From: CAMCYM01 sp964405405
GTDB taxonomy: Bacteria > Bacteroidota > Bacteroidia > Flavobacteriales_D > Sanyastnellaceae
Assembly: GCA_964405405.1 (NCBI GenBank)
Contig: CAYONT010000024.1
Location: 1 to 33,955, forward strand
Length of the DNA: 33,955 nucleotides
Reading direction: 5' to 3'
Shown: piece after piece, positions 1 to 6,289 of the stretch
Layout of the letters: the number at the start of each line of letters is the position of its first letter
Position numbering within the stretch: position 1 is the first letter of the stretch
Notes under the pieces: model-generated
Databases searched by the model: none
The model's input: the letters and a program-made list of their open reading frames with translations, nothing else
Told to the model about the DNA's origin: nothing
Position numbers and translations under genes: made by a program

Positions 1-38
1 AAAACACCCCCTACCTTTATCATTGCCTTTATCATAAA

Positions 39-73
39 ACCCCCAACCTATTGATTAACAACGGGTTGGGGGT
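39..73 (-). terminator. Terminator after the tRNA pair
   Basis: A perfect 10-bp inverted repeat (arms 39-48 and 64-73) lies 10 bases beyond the 3' end of tRNA-Arg. Read on the minus strand it is a G/C-rich stem with a 15-base loop followed by TTTT and an A/T-rich stretch. The T-tract is short, so termination may be partial. Confidence 0.7.
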
Positions 74-82
74 CAAATTAAG

Positions 83-154
83 TAGCCCCACTAGGACTCG
101 AACCTAGATTTAGGGTACCGGAAACCCTCGTTCTATCCCTTGAACTATGGAGCC
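83..154 (-). tRNA. tRNA-Arg, anticodon CCG
   Basis: The minus strand folds into a full cloverleaf. The acceptor arm starts GGCTCCA and closes with TGGGGCT, the D arm is GTTC/GAAC, the anticodon arm is AGGGT/ACCCT with loop TTCCGGT (anticodon CCG, reading CGG), and the T arm is CTAGG/CCTAG with loop TTCGAGT. The discriminator base is A and CCA is not encoded. The acceptor has a G1-U72 closing pair. It lies directly after the T-tract of a terminator-like hairpin, with no room for its own promoter. Confidence 0.95.
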
Positions 155-178
155 AAAAAAGGGCGGCGCAAACCGCCC
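155..178 (-). terminator. Terminator-like hairpin between the two tRNA genes
   Basis: On the minus strand, GGGCGG, a 6-base loop and CCGCCC are followed by six T residues, the form of a Rho-independent terminator. It begins three bases after the encoded CCA of tRNA-Ala, and the T-run abuts base 1 of tRNA-Arg. It may act as a partial terminator or attenuator setting the Ala:Arg ratio, or as a processing hairpin. Confidence 0.75.
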
Positions 179-181
179 GAT

Positions 182-259
<78 letters not shown>

Positions 260-287
260 TCAAGTCCCGTTCCGTCGAACAGGGTTG

Positions 288-317
288 CAAATATACCCAA
301 TCTGCGGGCTCTGTCAA
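288..317 (-). promoter_or_regulatory. Promoter of the tRNA unit
   Basis: On the minus strand TTG (315-317, inside TTGACA) is followed after exactly 19 bases by TATATTTG (288-295). This matches the Bacteroidota primary sigma factor pattern (-33 TTTG, -7 TAnnTTTG). tRNA-Ala begins 29 bases past the -7 box. Confidence 0.75.
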
Positions 318-358
318 GTGCATCGGGCCCAAGTCTGCACATTTGTGCCCGGGGGGCA

Positions 359-886
359 TCATTCGCCCACGACGCGCTCGAGCACCGTCCAGGCGGGCAG
401 GGGGATGCGCATGCATCCGCCGTCCCACTGCGCCACGAGGGTGCAGCTTGGGACGGGCGGCCCGCCGTGCAGGGGGTAGACCACCGGCTCCACCGGGTGG
501 TGCGCATCGGGCCCGTCGCTGTAGCTGTAGCGCGTCGCTACCCAGCCCCAGGGCCCATTTGCGTCTGTGGTTTGGCCTGGGGCCACCCGAAGCCGCGTCG
601 CCGGCAGCAGCACCGAGTCCATCTCGAGGGCCCATTGCACCCCCTCCCCCGCCAGCGGCCCATCGAGCACCCCCACCGCCATGATCCGGTACGTATCCAC
701 ACGCCGCAGGTTGGAGGCCAAACCCGGCACAACCGACTGCACCGTGGCCCGGTCCACGCGCCCCGTCCAGGTCGGGCAGGCGCCCGTTCCGGACGCAACC
801 GTTTGCGGTTGGGCACATCCCCACCAGACCAGCCCTGCACAGCCGGCGAGGACGGCCCACTGGGTTCTCTTGTTTCCCATTTTCAT
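359..886 (-). CDS. Small lipoprotein, function unknown
   Basis: A 175-residue protein starting MKMGNKRTQW. Its N-terminus has a charged start, a hydrophobic stretch, and a Cys in LVWWGC around residue 24 that suits a lipobox, so it is probably an outer-membrane or periplasm-facing lipoprotein. The start at 886 overlaps the stop of the upstream secreted-protein gene as ATGA, which favours it over the second ATG two codons later. The mature part contains aromatic and proline-rich segments and no motif I recognise. It is the last gene of a minus-strand cluster, and no clear terminator follows before the tRNA promoter. A protein is well supported by the overlap and signal; the function is unknown. 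Confidence 0.75.
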   Translation of the reverse strand: MKMGNKRTQWAVLAGCAGLVWWGCAQPQTVASGTGACPTWTGRVDRATVQSVVPGLASNLRRVDTYRIMAVGVLDGPLAGEGVQWALEMDSVLLPATRLRVAPGQTTDANGPWGWVATRYSYSDGPDAHHPVEPVVYPLHGGPPVPSCTLVAQWDGGCMRIPLPAWTVLERVVGE

Positions 887-2397
887 TCGTTCTCGAGCAG
901 GATGCGCACCACCCCCTGCCGCTGGGCCTGGGTGACGTGCAGGAAATACAAACCGGCTGGCAGGTGGGAGACATCGATCGTCAACCCCTCGCCTTGGAGG
1001 AGGGTGGCGCCTTGCACATTCGCCAGCTGCCAAGTGCAACGCTCGTTCTCTGGGAAAGCCGGCGGGGGCGTGGCGCGGAGCTGGAACCGGCCTCGGCTCG
1101 GATTGGGCACCGCCCGCCACCCGCCTGTGCCGTCGTGGGCGCCCGGCGAGCCAGCCGCCTCCGCGACCCCGAGCGGCAGCGACTGGGTCGCATCGAAAAC
1201 CTCCAGCACGTGGTCGCCCACCGCCGGAACCGGCAATCGGACCACGATGCCATCGCGCGACCCCTGCCCGAATCCATCGGAGTGCCCCACCATCCAGACC
1301 GACCCGTCGCTGCCCGATCGCATCGCCACGGGCACGTCCTCCTCCGGCGAGCCGAAGGTAGGCCCCCCCTGCCAAACCCCCGCCCCATCGTACCGGGAGT
1401 ACAACCACTCTTGCCCCCCTAGCCCGTAGGCATCCGTCTCGTACAGCACCGCAAAATCCCCACCGACCCAGGCCACCGCCCGGGCTTCCAACGGTACCGC
1501 AGTCGGCAGGTTCATCCACAACCCCGGCACGCCATCGGTCCCCAGCCGCAGAAAGTGCATCTCCCGCTCCCCGTTGGGCAGGACCTCTGCGAACACCACG
1601 ATGCCCCCCTGCGGACCCCAGTCCATGGCCACCACCGAACTGTTGGGCAGGTCGGGCACATGCGTCCATGCCACCGAACCATCGAGGTTCCACGCCCAAA
1701 CCACCCCCGTCGAAGCCCCGTTCCCATCGAGGCCCTGGGGCCAAGTCCCGCCTCCATACACCCGTTCCCCATCCGTGCGGAGGGCCACGAGGTGGCGCGG
1801 GAAGGGGGACGGTGCCAAGCGCAACGTGTCCGGTGATGAGAGGGCGTTGTTGGACCAGGTTTGGACTAGGACAGCGGGCGAAGCCCAGCCACTGCTGTAG
1901 TCCTCCCATCCGGTGAACACCGCGTCGCCCACCCGCTCGATGCCCACGGGAAGGTCCCAGGCCACGCCCCCAGCGGACACAAAGCCCCCTTCCCCACCGT
2001 CCGCCGGCCAGTGGTACCAGCCCAGTTGGTAGCCCGTCGCCGCGCCGCCGTACGCATGCCCCAGCGCGGACACCCCGCCGTCCGCATGCGCCACGAGCCC
2101 GACGGGGTACCAGAACGGCCACTGAACGCCCGTCCGGACTTCCTGCACCTGCAGCGAATCATCCAGCCGCACGAGGTATCCTTGGTTGGAAGCGGTGGTC
2201 ATGCTGTTGCTGCGCACCAACACCCACGCACCGCCCGAGGGCAAGGGGGCCACTGCCACGCCTTCATCCTGCATCGCCCCGCCGAGGACCACCAAGGGGA
2301 TGGTGTCGTTCTGGGCGCCCACGGCTGCGACCGACCCCAAGGCCAGCGCAGCCGGGAGCCACAGCGCAGCCGGGAGCCACAGCGCCCTGCCCCTCAT
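883..2397 (-). CDS. Secreted protein with type IX C-terminal sorting domain
   Basis: A 504-residue protein with an N-terminal signal peptide (start MRGRALW, ending near VGAQ) containing a duplicated ALWLPA unit. The central region is a series of short WD/Kelch-like or beta-propeller-like stretches (repeated GG, W and D residues such as VAWVGGDFAVLYETD), suggesting a beta-rich extracellular module. The last 75 or so residues read as a T9SS type A sorting domain: PNPSRGRF, then a beta-rich segment, then DVSHLPAGLYFLHV and a basic end. The protein is therefore probably exported by the type IX system and anchored to or released from the cell surface. The start at 2397 overlaps the kdsA stop (ATGA). 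The substrate or ligand is unknown. Confidence 0.85.
   Translation of the reverse strand: MRGRALWLPAALWLPAALALGSVAAVGAQNDTIPLVVLGGAMQDEGVAVAPLPSGGAWVLVRSNSMTTASNQGYLVRLDDSLQVQEVRTGVQWPFWYPVGLVAHADGGVSALGHAYGGAATGYQLGWYHWPADGGEGGFVSAGGVAWDLPVGIERVGDAVFTGWEDYSSGWASPAVLVQTWSNNALSSPDTLRLAPSPFPRHLVALRTDGERVYGGGTWPQGLDGNGASTGVVWAWNLDGSVAWTHVPDLPNSSVVAMDWGPQGGIVVFAEVLPNGEREMHFLRLGTDGVPGLWMNLPTAVPLEARAVAWVGGDFAVLYETDAYGLGGQEWLYSRYDGAGVWQGGPTFGSPEEDVPVAMRSGSDGSVWMVGHSDGFGQGSRDGIVVRLPVPAVGDHVLEVFDATQSLPLGVAEAAGSPGAHDGTGGWRAVPNPSRGRFQLRATPPPAFPENERCTWQLANVQGATLLQGEGLTIDVSHLPAGLYFLHVTQAQRQGVVRILLENE
2345..2380. repeat. 18-bp direct repeat in a signal peptide
   Basis: Two exact copies of an 18-bp unit (2345-2362 and 2363-2380) plus the first bases of a third. 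In the secreted-protein gene this duplicates six residues of the signal-peptide hydrophobic core and keeps the frame. Confidence 0.9.
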
Positions 2398-3342
2398 GCC
2401 TCCCCTTCTGCTGCGTGCACCGCCGCGTGCACCGCCNNNNNNNNNNNNNNNNNNNNNNNNNNNNNNNNNNNNNNNNNNNNNNNNNNNNNNNNNNNNNNNN
2501 NNNNNNNNNNNNNNNNNNNNNNNNNNNNNNNNNNNNGCGTGCACCGCCGCGTGCACCGCCTTGAGACGGCGCAACAGCCCTTCCATGCGGCTGAGGTGCA
2601 ACATATTGGCCCCGTCCGACAGCGCCTGCTCGGGCCGAGGGTGGGTCTCGATGAACACCCCGTGCGCCCCCGCCGCCACCGCCGCAAGGCCCAGCGTGGC
2701 AATGAGCTCGGGCCGCCCCCCGGTCACCCCGGAAGCTTGGTTGGGCTGCTGCAAGCTGTGCGTGATGTCCGCAATGGTCGGCGCAAACGCTCCCATGGTC
2801 GGAAAACTGCGCATGTCCACCACCAAGTCCTGGTAGCCGAACATCGATCCCCGCTCCGTCAACCACACCCTTTCATTGCCCCGTTCCCGCACCTTGTCCA
2901 CGGCGAAGCGCATGGATTCTGGGGAGACGAATTGGCCTTTCTTGATGTTCACCACCTTGCCCGTGTCCGCAGCCGCGTGCAACAGGTCGGTCTGGCGGCA
3001 CAAGAAGGCGGGAATCTGCAGGACGTCCACGTAAGCCGCTGCCAGTGCCGCCTCCGGGGCCGCATGGATGTCGGTGATGACGGGCACCCCGAACCGGGAG
3101 CGCACCTCGGCCAAGATCTCCAGCGCCTGCTCGTCCCCGATGCCCCGGAAGCTGTCCCCGCGCGAGCGGTTTGCCTTGCGGTACGACCCTTTGAAAATGA
3201 GGGGCAGGTCCAGCCGGCCACAGACGTCCACCAAGGCTTCCGCAATTTCCATCGCGCCTTCACGGCTTTCGATGGCACAGGGGCCGGCGATGATTTGGAG
3301 CTGGTCCCCGGCGGGCCAGATGGCTTGGGAAAAGGCGTTCAT
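2394..3342 (-). CDS. kdsA: 3-deoxy-8-phosphooctulonate synthase (Kdo-8-P synthase), interrupted by an assembly gap
   Basis: Condenses arabinose-5-phosphate with phosphoenolpyruvate to Kdo-8-phosphate, the precursor of LPS Kdo; cytosolic. Visible motifs include IIAGPCAIES, IFKGSYRKANRSRGDSFRG, the QTDLL segment, NIKKGQF and TERGSMFGYQDLVVDMRSF. Cys22 in the AGPC motif is the position that binds metal in class II (metallo) enzymes. The core is complete before the gap. The C-terminus then enters a 12-bp tandem repeat coding AVHA, and 100 Ns (2437-2536) interrupt it. The sequenced parts total 849 bases, exactly 283 codons, so joining them in phase gives ...AVHAAEGEA and a stop at 2394 that overlaps the next start as ATGA. 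Typical family length is about 270-285 residues. The start at 3342 follows GAACTTCG and four C residues. Confidence 0.93.
2413..2560. repeat. 12-bp tandem repeat array spanning the assembly gap
   Basis: Two copies of GCGTGCACCGCC lie on each side of the N-run (2413-2436 and 2537-2560), in the same phase. On the coding strand the unit translates as AVHA. The true copy number is unknown; a collapsed array is the likely reason the assembly broke here. Confidence 0.9.
2437..2536. other. Assembly gap of 100 N
   Basis: Exactly 100 undetermined bases, the usual placeholder for a gap of unknown size. No real translation crosses it; the true length should be a multiple of 3, and probably of 12, if kdsA is intact. 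Confidence 0.99.
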
Positions 3343-3390
3343 GGGGCGAAGTTCGGCAAGAATGGGGTCTCTTGCACCGCGTGGCTGGGT

Positions 3391-3406
3391 CCGGGTGAGA
3401 ACCCGG
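3391..3406 (-). other. Small hairpin just after the barrel-protein stop codon
   Basis: CCGGGT and ACCCGG form a perfect 6-bp stem with a 4-base loop, immediately after the stop codon at 3407-3409 on the minus strand. No T-run follows, so it is not a classical terminator. It could protect or process the mRNA between this gene and kdsA. Confidence 0.4.
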
Positions 3407-4642
3407 TCAGATCCGAAGCGAGCAGACCAGGGTGAGCCCGCGGCCCAGTCCATTGCCCGGTCCCACCGCCAAGGGGTCTTCCCAGGAGACGGCCCAGAAC
3501 CAAGGTCCTTTGCCCACGATGGTCGCATGGGCGTAAGGCCAAACCCACCCCCACCCCCCCGCCCGGACGCCGGCACCCACTCCACCCCCTCGGTTCCCCA
3601 CCTGCCGGAGCACCGACAGGGTCACCAAGGGCCAGGGCATCCAGTCTCCGACTGCGGCGCTCGCGCGCCACCGGGTCGAGCGGCCCCAGTTCCCGAAGGC
3701 TCCGACTTCGAGGCTGGTCGGCAGGGGAACCCAACGGCCCGCAAGCGAGTCGACCTGGGCCCATCCCTCGCGAAATTCGGCCGACTGCACGCCCTCCCAG
3801 GTCAATCCGGGCCCGCTCAACGCCAACCCCGTTGTCTCCACCAAGGTATCCACGGCCAAGGTCCGCACGGTGCCCGGTTGGTACCGCACCGCTCCGAGGT
3901 GCGACAATTGCGCCCACACGTAGAGCGACCCATCGGGCCGCATCCAGGACCAGCTGGCGCCCAAACCGGCACCCCAGCCCGCGGCCGTGGTCCGGAACCC
4001 CGAACCCTCCAGCTCCGCGTACAGGGAGTCCGCCCCCTCCGAAACGAACAAGTAGCCCCGGTCGATGCGGCCCGCCAACATCGGGGCCGACTGGTACACC
4101 AGCGCCTCCCACTGAAACCCGCGCCAGCCCTCCGCTCGCCCGACCCCCGCGTACACCCACTGGCCCACCCGCAGAGAAGTCCCGTTGAGGACTTCGTAGG
4201 TCCCCAAACCTTGCTGGTTTCCGAAGAAGGCCAATTCCAGCGCATCCGGGCTCCACCGCGCGTCGGCGATGTTCTTGAAACCGGCACGACCGCACCACCG
4301 CGGCCCGTTCCCGCTGGCGGTCCAGACGAGTTCGGTGCCCGCCTCCACCCCCAACCGACCCCGGTTGCGCCCGCGGTCGAGGGCGCGCTGGATCTCCCCA
4401 TCCTCCACCCATCCGCCCCGGATGAAGGTGGCGGCCAGTCCGTTGTGCAAAGCGTTGGAGCGGTGGGCGCCGTGGAGGAGCAGCGTCACATGCCCGCTTT
4501 GCTCGGGCGGCACCACGTCCTGCCCGCTCCCCCGCACAAAAGCGCCCAGCAACAACGCCGCCCCCAACCACCCGAACCAGGTTCCTGTCCGGCCAGCCCT
4601 GCCCTCTGCGCTCCTGCCTACGATCTTGACCCTGCTCCTCAT
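3407..4642 (-). CDS. Outer-membrane beta-barrel-like protein, DUF5723-like
   Basis: A 411-residue protein with a basic N-terminus and hydrophobic signal segment (about residues 24-40, ending GSGQ). The remainder alternates short aromatic and glycine-rich beta segments, as in outer-membrane barrels, and ends in a polar-hydrophobic strand (LTLVCSLRI). Stretches such as HNGLAATFIRGGWVED and LELAFFGNQQGLGTYEVLNG resemble DUF5723 proteins of Bacteroidota, which are annotated as outer-membrane proteins of unknown role. The resemblance is from memory of the family and not a search. The start at 4642 overlaps the stop of the preceding large lipoprotein (ATGA), and these two types of gene are often paired. 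It may act with that lipoprotein in the outer membrane. Confidence 0.65.
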   Translation of the reverse strand: MRSRVKIVGRSAEGRAGRTGTWFGWLGAALLLGAFVRGSGQDVVPPEQSGHVTLLLHGAHRSNALHNGLAATFIRGGWVEDGEIQRALDRGRNRGRLGVEAGTELVWTASGNGPRWCGRAGFKNIADARWSPDALELAFFGNQQGLGTYEVLNGTSLRVGQWVYAGVGRAEGWRGFQWEALVYQSAPMLAGRIDRGYLFVSEGADSLYAELEGSGFRTTAAGWGAGLGASWSWMRPDGSLYVWAQLSHLGAVRYQPGTVRTLAVDTLVETTGLALSGPGLTWEGVQSAEFREGWAQVDSLAGRWVPLPTSLEVGAFGNWGRSTRWRASAAVGDWMPWPLVTLSVLRQVGNRGGGVGAGVRAGGWGWVWPYAHATIVGKGPWFWAVSWEDPLAVGPGNGLGRGLTLVCSLRI

Positions 4643-6273
4643 TCCTCCCCAAACGATGCCGTGGTGGAACCCGCGGCCCGCACCTGCAGCCGAATCCGTT
4701 CACGCCCCGAGAAAACCACACGACCCGGGGTGTCCACCCGGGCCTCCCATTCCAGCCGGCCGCCCCCCCGCAAGGCCTCCCCCGTGACCGGAAGTTGCAG
4801 CGACCCGACCGGTCCCGCCTCCGAATCCGGCATCCCCCGGCCCGTCAACCGCAATGAAAACGGCACCGTCTCCGCTCCGGGCGCATGGGGCACCCAGACC
4901 CCCTCCACCCGCAGATTCACCGGGAATCCGTTGGTGAAACGCAGGTCCAGCACCCCATCGAAATCCGGCACCTCCACCGCCGCCAACTCCCGGCTGTCCC
5001 TGAGCACCAAATCCTGCACCCCGACCCGCAACGGCACCTCCAACTCCAACGCCACCTCCGGCGGTGCATCCGTCCGGAAAAAATCGTTTGCCCCCGTCAC
5101 ATCGCCCAAGGGGTTCAACATCGCGGACCCCGTGAGCACCAGCGAATCCGGCAATCCGCCCAGCACCGAAAACAGCGACGGCTGGGCCTCCAACAGGTCC
5201 AGGCTCCACACCGGCACCTCCGCCCACCCCCCTGCGCCCTCCCCCGGAATGCCGCTGTCCTGCGCCCGGGCACAAAACTGCGGAACCCCCCACTGCGGGT
5301 GGTCCAGCGCCGTCCCATCGAGCCGCAACCCATCGAACTGGAAGCGCAGGTCCGCGCCCATTCGGTTCGACAGCAAAAGCCGGGCGCGCGTCGCCTCCCA
5401 ATCGAGGAAACCCGTCGCCCCCCGGTCCGGCTGCACCAACCGGTCCCGCACATCCAACGCAATCTCCTCCTGACCGAAGTAACCCCGCACCTCCCGAACC
5501 CGCAAGTCCTGGAAGTGCAGCCGCACCCGGATGCTGTCCGTCCCGTAAACCTGCGCCGTGTAATCGACATCGCCCGGGGTTCCGATCGTCAACACCGAGG
5601 CGATCCGGTTGAAATCCGTCCCCGCAGACCCCCGCAAATCAATCAGGGCACCCCCCAGGTCCAGCGCCCCCACCTTCGACTGCGTCTCACCCGGTGCCGC
5701 AGGAGGCAACTGCACGTCCAGTGCCACCTCTTGGCCCCCCCGCGTCACCCCCGGAAACCGGTACTGCAGCGCCACATACCCATCCGTGGTGCTTTCCACC
5801 ACATATTCAATGCAACCCGCCTCCAGCACAATCCACTTGAACTGCTGTTCAATCCCCTGGAATTCAATGTTCTCCGTGGTTTCCAACAAAGTCGTCCCTG
5901 GAGGCACCGCAAAAGGACCTCCCGCAAAAGCCGGGGTCAGGTCGTTGGAAACCAAGGTGTCCGGCAGCACCGACAGCTCCGTCCAGTCCCAGCTTCCCAC
6001 CGCTCCCGTGAACCGAATCACCCCCGGCACCCCGCCTCCGCCCGGTTCCAGCTCCAACCCTTCTAGCCCTTCCACCGCCAACATCCGCTCCCAGCCCACC
6101 CAATCGTCCACCAAGGGCAACGACCAGTCCACCTCCCAACGCGTCGGTTCCCGCCGACAGCCCGACAGCGTCAGTACAGCCAGCGTCAGCAGCGGCAGTG
6201 CCTGCAGCGGCATCGCCAGCGACCGTGCGCCCAGCACCCGGCCCAACGCGGAAGTTTGCAACCGTCGTTTCAA
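4639..6273 (-). CDS. Large lipoprotein, function unknown, TTG start
   Basis: A 544-residue protein with a lipoprotein signal: hydrophobic PLLTLAVLTLSGC with the lipobox Cys near residue 39. Starting at TTG (6273) supplies a basic n-region with KRR; the first internal ATG (6213) would remove all positive charge, so TTG is preferred but not proven. The mature part is long, beta-rich and repetitive, with segments like VQLPPAAPGETQ, LRVREVRGYFGQEEIALDV and several L-x-L-x-G strands, which fits an extracellular beta-sandwich protein. No enzymatic motif was recognised. It lies between the dapF fusion (16 bases upstream) and the DUF5723-like barrel gene, with an ATGA overlap to the latter, so a shared envelope function is plausible. 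Confidence 0.7.
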   Translation of the reverse strand: MKRRLQTSALGRVLGARSLAMPLQALPLLTLAVLTLSGCRREPTRWEVDWSLPLVDDWVGWERMLAVEGLEGLELEPGGGGVPGVIRFTGAVGSWDWTELSVLPDTLVSNDLTPAFAGGPFAVPPGTTLLETTENIEFQGIEQQFKWIVLEAGCIEYVVESTTDGYVALQYRFPGVTRGGQEVALDVQLPPAAPGETQSKVGALDLGGALIDLRGSAGTDFNRIASVLTIGTPGDVDYTAQVYGTDSIRVRLHFQDLRVREVRGYFGQEEIALDVRDRLVQPDRGATGFLDWEATRARLLLSNRMGADLRFQFDGLRLDGTALDHPQWGVPQFCARAQDSGIPGEGAGGWAEVPVWSLDLLEAQPSLFSVLGGLPDSLVLTGSAMLNPLGDVTGANDFFRTDAPPEVALELEVPLRVGVQDLVLRDSRELAAVEVPDFDGVLDLRFTNGFPVNLRVEGVWVPHAPGAETVPFSLRLTGRGMPDSEAGPVGSLQLPVTGEALRGGGRLEWEARVDTPGRVVFSGRERIRLQVRAAGSTTASFGEE

Positions 6274-6289
6274 TTTCTATTGGGTTTGC

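Noticed and set aside
359..2122. A 587-codon minus-strand frame extending upstream of the small lipoprotein
   Set aside because: Its first 410 codons are an out-of-frame Arg/Gly-rich shadow of the secreted-protein gene. The lipoprotein signal begins at 886.
883..3585. A single 900-codon reading frame that seems to join kdsA to the T9SS protein across the N-run
   Set aside because: Frame across 100 placeholder Ns is meaningless. The kdsA stop and the secreted-protein ATG overlap at 2394-2397, so these are two genes.
3068..5473. An 801-codon plus-strand frame across kdsA, the barrel gene and the lipoprotein
   Set aside because: Pro/Arg-rich shadow opposite three supported genes.
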